Of a stretch of DNA of 9,965 nucleotides, positions 1 through 6,301 are shown one piece after another; positions within the stretch are counted from its first letter, which is position 1, and each line of letters begins with the position of its first letter. The notes under the pieces were generated by a model. The model was not told where the DNA came from, made no database searches, and was given only the letters and a program-made list of their open reading frames with translations. The translations under genes were made by a program, and so were the position numbers. Source of the DNA: Burkholderiales bacterium UBA2463 (lineage in GTDB: Bacteria > Pseudomonadota > Gammaproteobacteria > Burkholderiales > Burkholderiaceae_A); contig DDPR01000019.1 in NCBI GenBank assembly GCA_002342295.1, forward strand, positions 1-9,965, in the 5' to 3' direction.

Positions 1-239
1 CCCTCTGCCGCTTTCTGCAGCACCTGACCGACCCGCTCAAGGCTGAGCCCTGCCTGGGTGAGCGCCTTGACCTGAACAAGCTGCTGCAGGTGCTCGCTGG
101 TGTAGTAGGCCGATCGGGTCTCTCCCTCGGGGTGGTCAACGAGCCCAAGCTGAATGTAGTAGCGAACGGTTCGCTTGGAGAGATCGACCAGGGCACAGAG
201 CTCATCGAGGCTGAAGATTTTTTCGGCTGAGTAGTCCAT
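1..239 (-). CDS. MerR-family transcriptional regulator, N-terminal part (cut by window edge)
   Basis: Translating the minus strand from the ATG at 239 gives 79 residues without a stop, running off the left edge. The protein begins MDYSAEKIFSLDELCALVDL. A helix-turn-helix spans about residues 8-30, with the SKRTVRYYIQLGLV signature of the MerR family around residues 21-34. A wing with the SAYYT segment and a second helical part (VKALTQAGLSLERV) follow. The family binds dyads in promoters with long spacers and twists the DNA to activate or repress; the effector-binding C-terminus is outside the window, so the inducer cannot be named. The ATG is the natural family start, but no ribosome binding site precedes it. 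A TATAAT box only six bases upstream suggests a leaderless transcript. It could regulate itself or genes to the left. The family call is firm; the target is unknown. Confidence 0.9.
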   Translation of the reverse strand, partial: MDYSAEKIFSLDELCALVDLSKRTVRYYIQLGLVDHPEGETRSAYYTSEHLQQLVQVKALTQAGLSLERVGQVLQKAAE

Positions 240-245
240 GTGCCA

Positions 246-251
246 ATTATA
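246..251 (-). promoter_or_regulatory. Consensus extended -10 box of the MerR gene, leaderless arrangement
   Basis: Read on the minus strand, 251-246 is a perfect TATAAT preceded by TGT, which makes an extended -10 (TGnTATAAT). Only six bases separate it from the ATG at 239, so transcription should start at or beside the A of the start codon. No good -35 hexamer is seen 16-18 bases upstream; the region there is a T-rich run. Confidence 0.6.
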
Positions 252-256
252 ACACC

Positions 257-277
257 AAAACTGTTAAAAAAAACTGT
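257..277. repeat. Direct repeat AAAACTGT x2, possible regulator site
   Basis: The octamer AAAACTGT occurs at 257-264 and 270-277, a 13-base period, just upstream of the -10 box of the MerR gene. Its place between the expected -35 and -10 elements would suit a regulator site. The sequence is A-rich and the repeat is short, so chance is possible. Confidence 0.25.
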
Positions 278-292
278 CATTAAGTACGAGGC

Positions 293-883
293 CTACCAGT
301 CCCCCTTTTTCTCCATGGGAAGCATGTCTTTGGGGCAGATGGGTGGGCCTACTTCTAGGTACTTCTTGAGCATGGACACACGAAACCCGCACACCGGGCA
401 GGCTGCACGGGGTGCAGGTTTGGAAGCGGCATAAAGAGCACTGGGTACGCGCATGGGCGCATGGGGGTAAGGCCCCCACTGGGCGGTGAGCTCGGCAGCA
501 ATGCTCGCTAGGCGTGCCTTGAGCACTGGCCCTGCGGAGGCGGAAATCATCTTGCCCTCCAGGCCCACAGCCATAGCAATCTTTTTGAATTCCTTGCCGT
601 GACGATTCTTGCAGTTGTCTACTGCGTGAACGAGTTCATGGGTAAGGGTGTCGAGCACGTCCAGCGGATCGGCATGTACCGGACTTACAAATATCTCGTT
701 AACGCCGTCTCCAGAATGCCCCGAGGCCCAGCATTGCCCCACGGCGCTTCCGCGGCGTGAGGTACTGGGAATGGCGCACGAGACGCGCACCCTCGGAACG
801 CTGTACCCCTTCTCCTGAAAGATGGGCGCAAGCGCGTGAACCGCAAACAAAAGCCAGGCTTCTCGGGTGAGGGGTATCTGCAT
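293..883 (-). CDS. SprT-like zinc metalloprotease domain protein
   Basis: This 196-residue protein has the zincin motif THELVHAVD at residues 81-89, giving zinc ligands H82 and H86 and catalytic E83. A third candidate ligand, H95, sits in RHGKEF, the spacing expected of SprT-like proteases. A C-terminal zinc-ribbon-like segment has CPVC at 162-165 and CPKD at 183-186; the last cysteine expected in such ribbons is an aspartate here. Known relatives (SprT, Spartan) cleave DNA-bound or cytosolic proteins, and small relatives are common on mobile DNA; the substrate is unknown. No signal peptide is seen, so it should be cytoplasmic. The ATG at 883 has only a weak AGGG ten bases upstream. It starts 11 bases after the gene at 895-1224 and is probably in one transcript with it. 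Its codon use looks like that of its neighbours. Confidence 0.82.
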   Translation of the reverse strand: MQIPLTREAWLLFAVHALAPIFQEKGYSVPRVRVSCAIPSTSRRGSAVGQCWASGHSGDGVNEIFVSPVHADPLDVLDTLTHELVHAVDNCKNRHGKEFKKIAMAVGLEGKMISASAGPVLKARLASIAAELTAQWGPYPHAPMRVPSALYAASKPAPRAACPVCGFRVSMLKKYLEVGPPICPKDMLPMEKKGDW

Positions 884-894
884 GCGCGCAGACC

Positions 895-1224
895 CTAAAC
901 GCTGACAGGCTCATAGGGCAGTCCCTCCGCAAGACGCTGCTCATCGTCTTGCGAGTTGTCAGTAAAGCTGCTTACAAGGGGCTTGAGAAACGCATCGGGA
1001 ATAGGCCCCTCCCATGTAAATAAACGCTCGCCATTCTTACGCTCATAGATCATGGCTCGGTCTCTGCTGGCCAACTCCACTGACCAGACAAAAACGGGCT
1101 CATCGAACCCAATCCACGCCTCAAGCCCCTGCCCCTGGACCACGCGGACTACGGTGCCCACGTTCTCAGGCAGTGCGGCCTTCACCACGATTGCGAGATC
1201 GCCCGCTTTGCAATTTAGTTGCAT
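895..1224 (-). CDS. Conserved hypothetical protein, copy A of a two-copy family
   Basis: A 109-residue protein starting MQLNCKAGDLAIVVKAALPE. The ATG at 1224 is chosen over one 18 codons upstream because GGGAGGTAAGGGGG lies just before it and because the other copy in this window (7718-8023) begins at the same point. The two copies align from the first residue: MxLNCxxGDLAxxVKAxLPE, then NxGxVVR, WxGFDxPxxVW and PDxFLxx. They differ in the last 25 or so residues, and their DNA has diverged, so this is not a recent duplication. It is likely a compact beta-rich domain without signal peptide or membrane segment. I recall similar hypothetical proteins in betaproteobacteria but no known function. 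It probably heads an operon with the SprT-like gene. The divergent intergenic region upstream holds the shared dyad at 1272-1288. Confidence 0.85.
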   Translation of the reverse strand: MQLNCKAGDLAIVVKAALPENVGTVVRVVQGQGLEAWIGFDEPVFVWSVELASRDRAMIYERKNGERLFTWEGPIPDAFLKPLVSSFTDNSQDDEQRLAEGLPYEPVSV

Positions 1225-1271
1225 CCCCCTTACCTCCCTCACGTTGTTTTTTTCCTTTGTATCGGGTCTCA

Positions 1272-1288
1272 GGCTCAACTAATGAGCC
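1272..1288. promoter_or_regulatory. 17-bp dyad GGCTCA-N5-TGAGCC, candidate operator (site 1)
   Basis: A perfect inverted repeat with six-base arms and a five-base spacer (ACTAA); a seventh A/T pair extends each arm. It lies between divergent genes, its centre 56 bp from the minus-strand start at 1224 and 57 bp from the plus-strand start at 1337. The same arms and spacer length recur at 5199-5215. A further half site TGAGCC lies at 1312-1317. The binding protein is unknown. Confidence 0.5.
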
Positions 1289-1291
1289 TAG

Positions 1292-1311
1292 CTCACCGCA
1301 GACTCACCGCA
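1292..1311. repeat. Two direct repeats CTCACCGCA, 11-bp period
   Basis: CTCACCGCA occurs at 1292-1300 and 1303-1311, one helical turn apart, between the dyad at 1272-1288 and the extra TGAGCC half site at 1312. The CTCA core resembles the dyad half site, so the stretch may hold several weaker copies of one operator. No clear sigma70 promoter for the plus-strand gene was found here. Confidence 0.35.
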
Positions 1312-1336
1312 TGAGCCTGCACCCCTACCCTCGCCC

Positions 1337-1903
1337 ATGAAATACCCACTCATTGCACTCTTGGGCCTCTTTGCCATCCTCATGCTGGTCTCTTTTGCGC
1401 ACGAGAAGCCAAGACAATTTCGCGTCGCAAAAAACCCTGAGTCGCAAATCAATGGACAGGAGATGGCTTCCACCCCAGTCACTCCCAACAGCGAGGCATC
1501 TGGGCCAAGCCCCGCCCCCGGCGAGGCAGCTCGCGCTCCAGCGCCATCAGGTGGCTCGCAGGCCAGCGCAAAGCCTGCCCCAGTGCGGCCCCAGTCCATC
1601 GTGGTGGCTTACAGCAAAAATGAGGTGGGTGGAAAAATCGTTCTCACAGGTGAGGGCTGCGAGAAGCGCGCTGGTCACTCGGCCTACACCACCCATCCGG
1701 ACGGCAATATCGACTTTGGCTGCTGGACGTTCGATGAGCTCTACATCCTCATTCACTGGGACAAGGCCGGCCTCATTCACTACGGCTACGACAAATTCGT
1801 ACACATGCAGTCAGGCGAGCGCCTCTTGGCGGCTCAGCTTTTTGAAGCCACCCGAGATGCAGCACGTGCGGGGCGGCCCTTAACTCCTCCTTCAAAGAAA
1901 TAG
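1337..1903 (+). CDS. Small membrane-anchored or exported protein with Pro/Ala-rich linker
   Basis: A 188-residue protein. Residues 2-20 form a hydrophobic helix (PLIALLGLFAILMLVSF), read as a signal anchor or uncleaved signal. A Pro/Ala/Ser-rich linker spans about 44-85. A compact domain follows from about 87 to 158, with GGKIVLTGEGC at 98-108, DGNIDFGCW at 122-130 and a W-D-x-A-G-x-I-x-Y pattern near 141-149. C108 and C129 could form a disulphide if the domain is periplasmic. I recall similar GxIVLT...C...GCW domains in exported proteins of proteobacteria and phages, without known function. The ATG at 1337 has no Shine-Dalgarno; it follows CTCGCCC, exactly as the start at 1912 does. It is the first gene of a trio with the next two, eight bases before the next start. 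Confidence 0.8.
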   Translation: MKYPLIALLGLFAILMLVSFAHEKPRQFRVAKNPESQINGQEMASTPVTPNSEASGPSPAPGEAARAPAPSGGSQASAKPAPVRPQSIVVAYSKNEVGGKIVLTGEGCEKRAGHSAYTTHPDGNIDFGCWTFDELYILIHWDKAGLIHYGYDKFVHMQSGERLLAAQLFEATRDAARAGRPLTPPSKK

Positions 1904-1911
1904 GCTCGCCC

Positions 1912-3156
1912 ATGGAACTCAATAACCAACGCGCCTTTCAAAAGATCATCAACCCCGATGAGCTTGAATTCATGCGCCATGTGCGCACGGGAGAGGTCGA
2001 TGGCGGCAAGGACTACCCGGCTGCTGGCGACTCTTCCGTAGGCGATCATGAAAAGCAGATTGCCTACGAGGCCAAGAGCGAGTGGCTGCGACACCTCTCG
2101 GGCATTGAGCAGCGCAAGCTCACGCTGCGCAACACGATTGGGCAGTTGCGCGCCCACCTCAACAGCGAGGGCGAATCTCATGTCGACAACCTCTCTGAGG
2201 CCCAGGCCCATGAGCTCGAGCTGCTTGACCAACAGCATGGTCACCTCTCGGCCGAATATCGTCACCTTGAGGAAGAGTTCGAGGCGGCCAAGGACGAGAA
2301 ACAGAAACTCGAGCATCTGCTTGGTCGCCCGCTCGATGTGGAGCATGCCGACTATTACATCCCCATCCTGGTGGGCCTTGCCATTGCTGAGGTGCCAGTC
2401 AATCGGCTGGCCTTTGAACTCTTCTTCGAATCCATGCCGCTGGTCTCACTACTTCTGTCTGCGGCCATCGGAGGCATCTTCATCTTCTTTGCGCACACCA
2501 TCGGGGCCCTGCTCAAGCGTCTTCAGTGCAAAGAGATTGCACTTAACCGAGACAGTATCTATCTCTCCATCACGCTCATGGCCATTCTGGCCCTCATCCT
2601 CATGTATTTTCTGGGGCTCATGCGCGAGCAGTGGGTCGATGTCAGTGAGGCCAGTCAGGTGGATTTTGCAGCCCTCTTAACCAGCGCGGAGCGGCAACAC
2701 AAGAGCGTGGTCGAACAGTTTCTCATTGGCTCCAAGGGCTTCACGCTGCTGCTTCTAAACCTTGCCATTTTTGCCATGGGACTGATCACCTCCGTCAAGC
2801 GTCACGACCCTCACCCGGGCTATGAGCGGGCCATCGACCAGGTTAAAAAGCTGGAGGCAAAGTTTCTTGCGGCCAAAAAGCGGCATGAGGCCAAGCGCAA
2901 CGAAATCATCAAGGCCTTTAGCCTGCGCATGGCCGACCAAGGCCGACTGCGCAAGCAGTGGGAGGCAGACCTTAAGGTGGCTGCGCAAGAGCTCGATTCG
3001 CTGGAGCAAAAAATCGATGCCGACCGCAAGAGCCTCGTGCTTGCCACCGCGCGTCGCTTCATGGCGTATCAAAACGCCAACCGCAAGGCGCGCAAATCAG
3101 ATCCGCCTGCCTATTTCCTCCAAGACCAGACCCAGATTGCCGAGACCCTCCTATGA
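1912..3156 (+). CDS. Four-helix membrane protein with N- and C-terminal coiled coils
   Basis: A 414-residue protein. Residues about 45-138 are charged and heptad-like (EQRKL, LELLDQQHGHL, YRHLEEEFEAAKDEK), a likely coiled coil. Membrane segments fall at about 149-171 (IPILVGLAIAEVPVNRLAF), 176-200, 216-236 (ISITLMAILALILMYFLGLM region) and 271-294. A second long coiled coil lies at about 305-385. There is no signal peptide and no nucleotide-binding motif, so it is not an SMC or ABC ATPase. The layout differs from MotA/ExbB-type ion channels such as ZorA. I do not recognise a named family. The stop overlaps the next start (ATGA at 3153-3156), so the two are translationally coupled. It is best read as the inner-membrane scaffold of the trio; the role is inference. 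Its start has only a weak AGG upstream. Confidence 0.88.
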   Translation: MELNNQRAFQKIINPDELEFMRHVRTGEVDGGKDYPAAGDSSVGDHEKQIAYEAKSEWLRHLSGIEQRKLTLRNTIGQLRAHLNSEGESHVDNLSEAQAHELELLDQQHGHLSAEYRHLEEEFEAAKDEKQKLEHLLGRPLDVEHADYYIPILVGLAIAEVPVNRLAFELFFESMPLVSLLLSAAIGGIFIFFAHTIGALLKRLQCKEIALNRDSIYLSITLMAILALILMYFLGLMREQWVDVSEASQVDFAALLTSAERQHKSVVEQFLIGSKGFTLLLLNLAIFAMGLITSVKRHDPHPGYERAIDQVKKLEAKFLAAKKRHEAKRNEIIKAFSLRMADQGRLRKQWEADLKVAAQELDSLEQKIDADRKSLVLATARRFMAYQNANRKARKSDPPAYFLQDQTQIAETLL

Positions 3157-3848
3157 ATCTGCGCCGCCGCACCGCCCTTGCCTCCCTCACCGCGAGCCTT
3201 CTTTTTGGCGCGCCAGCCTGGGCCTCAGGCGATAAATACTGTCGTGCCGAGGCACCGGGCTACGACGTTCACATTTTTGGCTACACCTTTAAAGGCGAAA
3301 ACGCCAAGAGGCAGATGGGCCAGGGCCTCAATGAGCTCTATAAAAAGTTCGAGCCTGGCGCTCGCATTAAGGTCTATGCCCACAATGCCACGGGCCACTA
3401 CCTCGCGCTCAATCAGTGCGTGCCGGGCTGCCCACAGCAGGGCTTTTTGGGCCAGCTCTTTGACTCCTCCTGTAGCGCTGAGGTCGCCAAGCGCGACCGT
3501 CTTGCCTTCAATAAGCGCTTTGCCGAGGCCACCCTCGCCGGCGTGAATTCGGGTGGCGACAAGTACGACATCTTTCTTGCCATCCAGAACCTCTCAGACG
3601 CCTACAAAGGCCAGCGACATTCGGGCACGGTGGTGGCCGCTATCTCTATGCTGCCCGATGGAGTGAACCCCGCCGATCCAGCGAGCTTCGATGCCTTCTA
3701 TGTGCAGCAGGTGCCTAAATTAAAAATCGCGCTCGACTTCCCACCGGTCTACACCATTGGTGCCTCCCCGAGCGGGGAGGTGATGAAGTTCTGGAAAGAG
3801 GTGTTTGCGATGAAGAAGGTGGACTTTCAGATGAAGCCCCTTAACTAG
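3153..3848 (+). CDS. Exported alpha/beta protein, possibly degenerate von Willebrand A-like
   Basis: A 231-residue protein with a Sec signal (RRR at 4-6, hydrophobic core about 8-22, likely cleavage after AWA at residue 24). Four cysteines follow at 30, 89, 93 and 107; the segment NQCVPGCPQ at 87-95 is striking, and all four could form disulphides in the periplasm. Strands and helices alternate (VHIFGYTF, QMGQGLNELYKKF, RIKVYAHN, YDIFLAIQNL, VVAAISML), as in a Rossmann-like or von Willebrand A fold. The metal-binding DxSxS motif is absent, so a metal-dependent adhesion function is not supported. The start overlaps the stop of the membrane-protein gene, so it is translated after it and probably works with it. 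Its stop lies four bases from the stop of the convergent Sel1-repeat gene. Exported status is well supported; the fold is a guess. Confidence 0.85.
   Translation: MNLRRRTALASLTASLLFGAPAWASGDKYCRAEAPGYDVHIFGYTFKGENAKRQMGQGLNELYKKFEPGARIKVYAHNATGHYLALNQCVPGCPQQGFLGQLFDSSCSAEVAKRDRLAFNKRFAEATLAGVNSGGDKYDIFLAIQNLSDAYKGQRHSGTVVAAISMLPDGVNPADPASFDAFYVQQVPKLKIALDFPPVYTIGASPSGEVMKFWKEVFAMKKVDFQMKPLN
3763..3780 (+). other. Strong hairpin inside the end of a coding region
   Basis: CCTCCCC-GAGC-GGGGAGG is a perfect seven-pair GC-rich stem with a four-base loop, about 70 bases before the stop of the exported-protein gene. No T-run follows, so it is not an intrinsic terminator. It could slow ribosomes or protect the 3' end of the message, or be chance within coding sequence. 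Confidence 0.35.
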
Positions 3849-3852
3849 CAAC

Positions 3853-5139
3853 TCACTGGACGGGCTCGCCTGCAAGCTTGCGCCGATAAAATAGGAGCGA
3901 GTCTTTCTCTTGCTGCTTAATGAGGCGTCCTCGGTCGGCAACGATGGCATCAATGGCAAGGGCCACTCGCCGCTTGAGCTCAGGCGAAATTTCATTGCTC
4001 TCTGCAAAATCCGTCCAGAGGGTGATGTCTTGCAGGTCCATGTCCGCGTGGTGCTTGGCTAAAAACTCTGCCTCGTAGTCAAAGCGTGCAAGCGCGAGTT
4101 TGGCGTGGGGTGACTTGCGCTTGACCTCTTTTTGAATGAGCGCAAAGTGCTCAAAGACCCGCGCGCGCATGCGAAGCTGATCGAGCAGCATGGGAAAGGC
4201 TGCAGAAGCCACTGCAGGGTCCGGTGAGTTGGCTGCAATCTGAATGAACTCCGCTGCAAGGGCCGCATCAGGCTCGAAGTAGTCGCGGCCCGTGAGATAG
4301 GCCTCACCCACATAGAGGGCCGCATCGCCATCGCCACTGCGCGCAGCCATGCGGCAGATGGCAGGTCGCTGCTTCATGGTCTCGCGACGCAGACGATCAG
4401 TTTTTCTACAACCATCAAAGGTTATCTCGTTGCGGGCAAAGCTCTGCACCACGGCCTTATCGGTATAGGTAAGGCCCGCCTTGGTCAGGTTGTCCTCCAC
4501 CCAGAGCGGGTCCCAGCCTGGGGAGCCCTTTTTTAGGGTGAACTCGAGCACCTTGAGGAAGGCCTCTTGGTTGGTGGAGGCATCTGCGCGCAGTTGGGTG
4601 AGCGCCTCGGCCTGGCTCATGCGGCCAGAAAACCCATTGAGTGCGCAATTGGCAATCTCATGGCGCAGCAGGTCTGCACGCAGACCGCTCTCGACGATGG
4701 CATCTACTCGCTTACACGATGAGGCCGTGGCCTCTTTTGAGACGCTGCGCTTCACAATGGCAGGCATCTTATTTTCGCAGTAGGCATCGCCCTGTTTTTT
4801 AAGCTTTAGGCACATATCGAGGGCCTGGCTCTCCACGCGATCGGCAATAAAGCGCATGGCAGGCTTATAGGAGGCTGCGGCAGCCTTGCTGATGTAGTCC
4901 ATGCCCTTGGCCGCATCGGCCCCCGCGGAGCTTGTGCCCTCAAGGTAAATCTTGCCCACCACGAACATGGCCTCTGCGTTTCCGGCCTCGGCCTTCGGGA
5001 AGTTCGCCCGAAAGCGCGCGTCCTCGTTTGCAAAAGCAGTGGGTGCGAGTGACATGAGCGCAGCAACTGCAAGGGCTAGGGCAATGGGGCCCATCTGGGC
5101 GCGAAGGCGCCGAAAGAGCGGGTATGAGGTGAAAACCAT
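3853..5139 (-). CDS. Exported Sel1-like repeat protein
   Basis: A 428-residue protein from the ATG at 5139, chosen because AAGGAG lies seven bases upstream; a start 26 codons earlier lacks this. Residues 1-37 form a long signal peptide (RR at about 11, hydrophobic core about 18-33, cleavage near PTAFA-NED). A Sel1-type repeat spans about 50-94 (AEAGNAEAMFVVGKIYLEG, then DAAKGMDYISKAAAASY). A second lies near 255-300 (GDAALYVGEAYLTG, then AALAAEFIQIAANS). The middle and end are helical and less repeat-like, probably diverged solenoid. Sel1 repeats are protein-binding scaffolds, so it is probably a periplasmic adaptor. It converges with the trio and diverges from the lipoprotein operon, sharing the intergenic region with the dyad at 5199-5215. 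The repeat family call is fairly sure; the partner is unknown. Confidence 0.85.
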   Translation of the reverse strand: MVFTSYPLFRRLRAQMGPIALALAVAALMSLAPTAFANEDARFRANFPKAEAGNAEAMFVVGKIYLEGTSSAGADAAKGMDYISKAAAASYKPAMRFIADRVESQALDMCLKLKKQGDAYCENKMPAIVKRSVSKEATASSCKRVDAIVESGLRADLLRHEIANCALNGFSGRMSQAEALTQLRADASTNQEAFLKVLEFTLKKGSPGWDPLWVEDNLTKAGLTYTDKAVVQSFARNEITFDGCRKTDRLRRETMKQRPAICRMAARSGDGDAALYVGEAYLTGRDYFEPDAALAAEFIQIAANSPDPAVASAAFPMLLDQLRMRARVFEHFALIQKEVKRKSPHAKLALARFDYEAEFLAKHHADMDLQDITLWTDFAESNEISPELKRRVALAIDAIVADRGRLIKQQEKDSLLFYRRKLAGEPVQ

Positions 5140-5198
5140 GGGTGGACTCCTTGTCTGGGCAGAGGGCAACTGACTGCCCCCCATTCTTATGAGCCACA

Positions 5199-5215
5199 GG
5201 CTCATCCCGTGAGCC
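5199..5215. promoter_or_regulatory. 17-bp dyad GGCTCA-N5-TGAGCC, candidate operator (site 2)
   Basis: The arms are identical to those at 1272-1288 and the spacer is again five bases (TCCCG). The centre is 53 bp before the plus-strand start at 5260 and 68 bp before the minus-strand start at 5139, again between divergent genes. An extra half site TGAGCC at 5190-5195 makes a second overlapping dyad, TGAGCC-ACA-GGCTCA. A common regulator for both divergent promoters is inferred. Confidence 0.5.
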
Positions 5216-5259
5216 ATCCCCCTCCTAGACTCCCCTTATCACCTTTTGGGAGAGCCTCT

Positions 5260-5640
5260 ATGTCTCGCACCACTTCCGTGCCCCGCACCGTCCTCTTGGC
5301 CTTGGGAGCATTTCTGGTTGTTGCTGCCGGATGCTCATCTGCGCCGTCTCTTCAGAGCATGGTTCAGCGTGCAGGCAATACGCAGTCTGTAAGCATTGAA
5401 GAGATGCGCAGCGTGGTACGCAACGGCCTTCTCACGGCCCAGGTCACCATTCGCAAAGACGATGAATCTCAGCGCGTGGCCTATCGCTATCGGTGGCTCT
5501 CGCCCTCGGGTGTGAGCGTCTGGGACGAAGAGGCCTGGAAGCCCATCACGCTTGGGGCCGGCCAGACAGCGGCGCTGGTGGGCATTGCGCCCAGCCCCGA
5601 TGCGGTGGACTTTCGCTTCGAACTCACCCAATACAAGTAG
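5260..5640 (+). CDS. ycfL: YcfL-family (DUF1425) lipoprotein
   Basis: A 126-residue lipoprotein. The start at 5260 follows GGGAGAG by about six bases; a start 17 codons earlier lacks a site and adds a Pro-rich stretch before the signal. The signal core at 11-22 ends in the lipobox AAGC, with lipidated C25 followed by serine, so outer-membrane sorting is expected. The mature part matches the YcfL pattern: VVRNGLLTAQV at 52-62, YRYRWLSPSG at 75-84, WKPITLGAGQTAAL at 93-106 and APSPDAVDFRFEL at 110-122. In Escherichia coli ycfL lies directly before lpoB, and the next gene here is LpoB-like, which supports the call. Its function is not established. It is first of a three-lipoprotein operon, nine bases before the next gene. 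The symbol marks the family, not proven orthology. Confidence 0.85.
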   Translation: MSRTTSVPRTVLLALGAFLVVAAGCSSAPSLQSMVQRAGNTQSVSIEEMRSVVRNGLLTAQVTIRKDDESQRVAYRYRWLSPSGVSVWDEEAWKPITLGAGQTAALVGIAPSPDAVDFRFELTQYK

Positions 5641-5649
5641 GAGCACGCC

Positions 5650-6282
5650 ATGACCCGCCCCGCTAGACCAGACCCCTTCCTGGCCCACCCTCTGGCCCTC
5701 TTGCTCGCTGCTAGTCTTCTGAGCGCCTGCAGTTCCACCCCAAGGCCCGCGCCACCTGCCCCTGCGCCGCAGGTTCGCTATGGCGATGCAAAGGCCATTG
5801 AGACAGTGACGGTGGACTTTGGCTCTACAGACCTGCAGATGATGGCCGAGACCATGACTCGCTCACTCTTACAGCACAAGGTCATCTCAGCCGCACGGGA
5901 GGCGCCCACCGTCACCCTGGCTGAGGTGCGCAATAAGACGGGCGAGGCCATCGATACCCGTGTCATCACCGAGAAGGTGAGAACCGCCCTCACCAAGAGC
6001 GGGCAGGTTCGCTTTGCAGTCTCTGCAAACGAGATGCAGCCTCAGGTGAGTGAACTCAAGCGTCAGAACCAGTCGGGCATGTACCGCAACGACACCGCGG
6101 CCCGCATGGGCAATATGGTGGCGGCGCGCTTTCGTATTGAGGGGTCGATCTCTACCATCGTGAAGCAGACGGCCGATGTGCGAGACGTGTTCTACATCTT
6201 TACGCTAAATCTTGTGAACAACGAATCGGGTCTCATTGAGTGGGCCGAGGAGAAAGAGATTCGCAAGATTGCTAGCCGCTAA
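5650..6282 (+). CDS. lpoB: LpoB-like lipoprotein (penicillin-binding protein activator family)
   Basis: A 210-residue lipoprotein; AGGAG lies six bases before the ATG. The signal ends in the lipobox LSAC with lipidated C27 followed by SS, then a Pro-rich linker at about 30-40 like that of LpoB. The core shows the family motifs: VDFGSTDLQMMAE at 55-67, VRNKTGEAIDTRVI at 93-106 with KVRTALTKSG at 109-118, GNMVAARFRIEGSIS at 154-168, and LVNNESGLIEWAEEKEI at 188-204. E. coli LpoB is an outer-membrane lipoprotein that crosses the periplasm to activate the peptidoglycan synthase PBP1b; its fold is related to CsgG and TolB N-terminal domains. Neighbouring YcfL supports the assignment. Because it sits beside other unexplained envelope proteins and a second CsgG-like lipoprotein, it may serve this local system rather than be the housekeeping LpoB. 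The family call is strong. Confidence 0.88.
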   Translation: MTRPARPDPFLAHPLALLLAASLLSACSSTPRPAPPAPAPQVRYGDAKAIETVTVDFGSTDLQMMAETMTRSLLQHKVISAAREAPTVTLAEVRNKTGEAIDTRVITEKVRTALTKSGQVRFAVSANEMQPQVSELKRQNQSGMYRNDTAARMGNMVAARFRIEGSISTIVKQTADVRDVFYIFTLNLVNNESGLIEWAEEKEIRKIASR

Positions 6283-6301
6283 AACCCCTGAGGAGCCCAC
6301 C

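Noticed and set aside
1292..1317. Iteron-type replication origin
   Set aside because: Only two 9-bp repeats are present, with no AT-rich unwinding region next to them and no replication initiator gene in the window.
1353..1883. Second long plus-strand frame within the anchored-protein gene
   Set aside because: Its product is Ser/Pro/Arg-rich, typical of a shifted frame in GC-rich DNA, while the frame at 1337 has a signal anchor and a folded-looking domain.
1834..2346. Open frame of 170 codons on the minus strand opposite the membrane-protein gene
   Set aside because: It lies antisense to a coding region with clear membrane helices and coiled coils, has no ribosome binding site and shows no recognisable motif.
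1912..3156. ZorA/MotA-type motor channel of the Zorya defence system
   Set aside because: Helix arrangement and flanking coiled coils differ, and no ZorB-, helicase- or nuclease-type partner is present.
3153..3848. Canonical von Willebrand A protein with metal-dependent adhesion site
   Set aside because: The DxSxS motif is absent; only the alternating strand-helix pattern suggests the fold.
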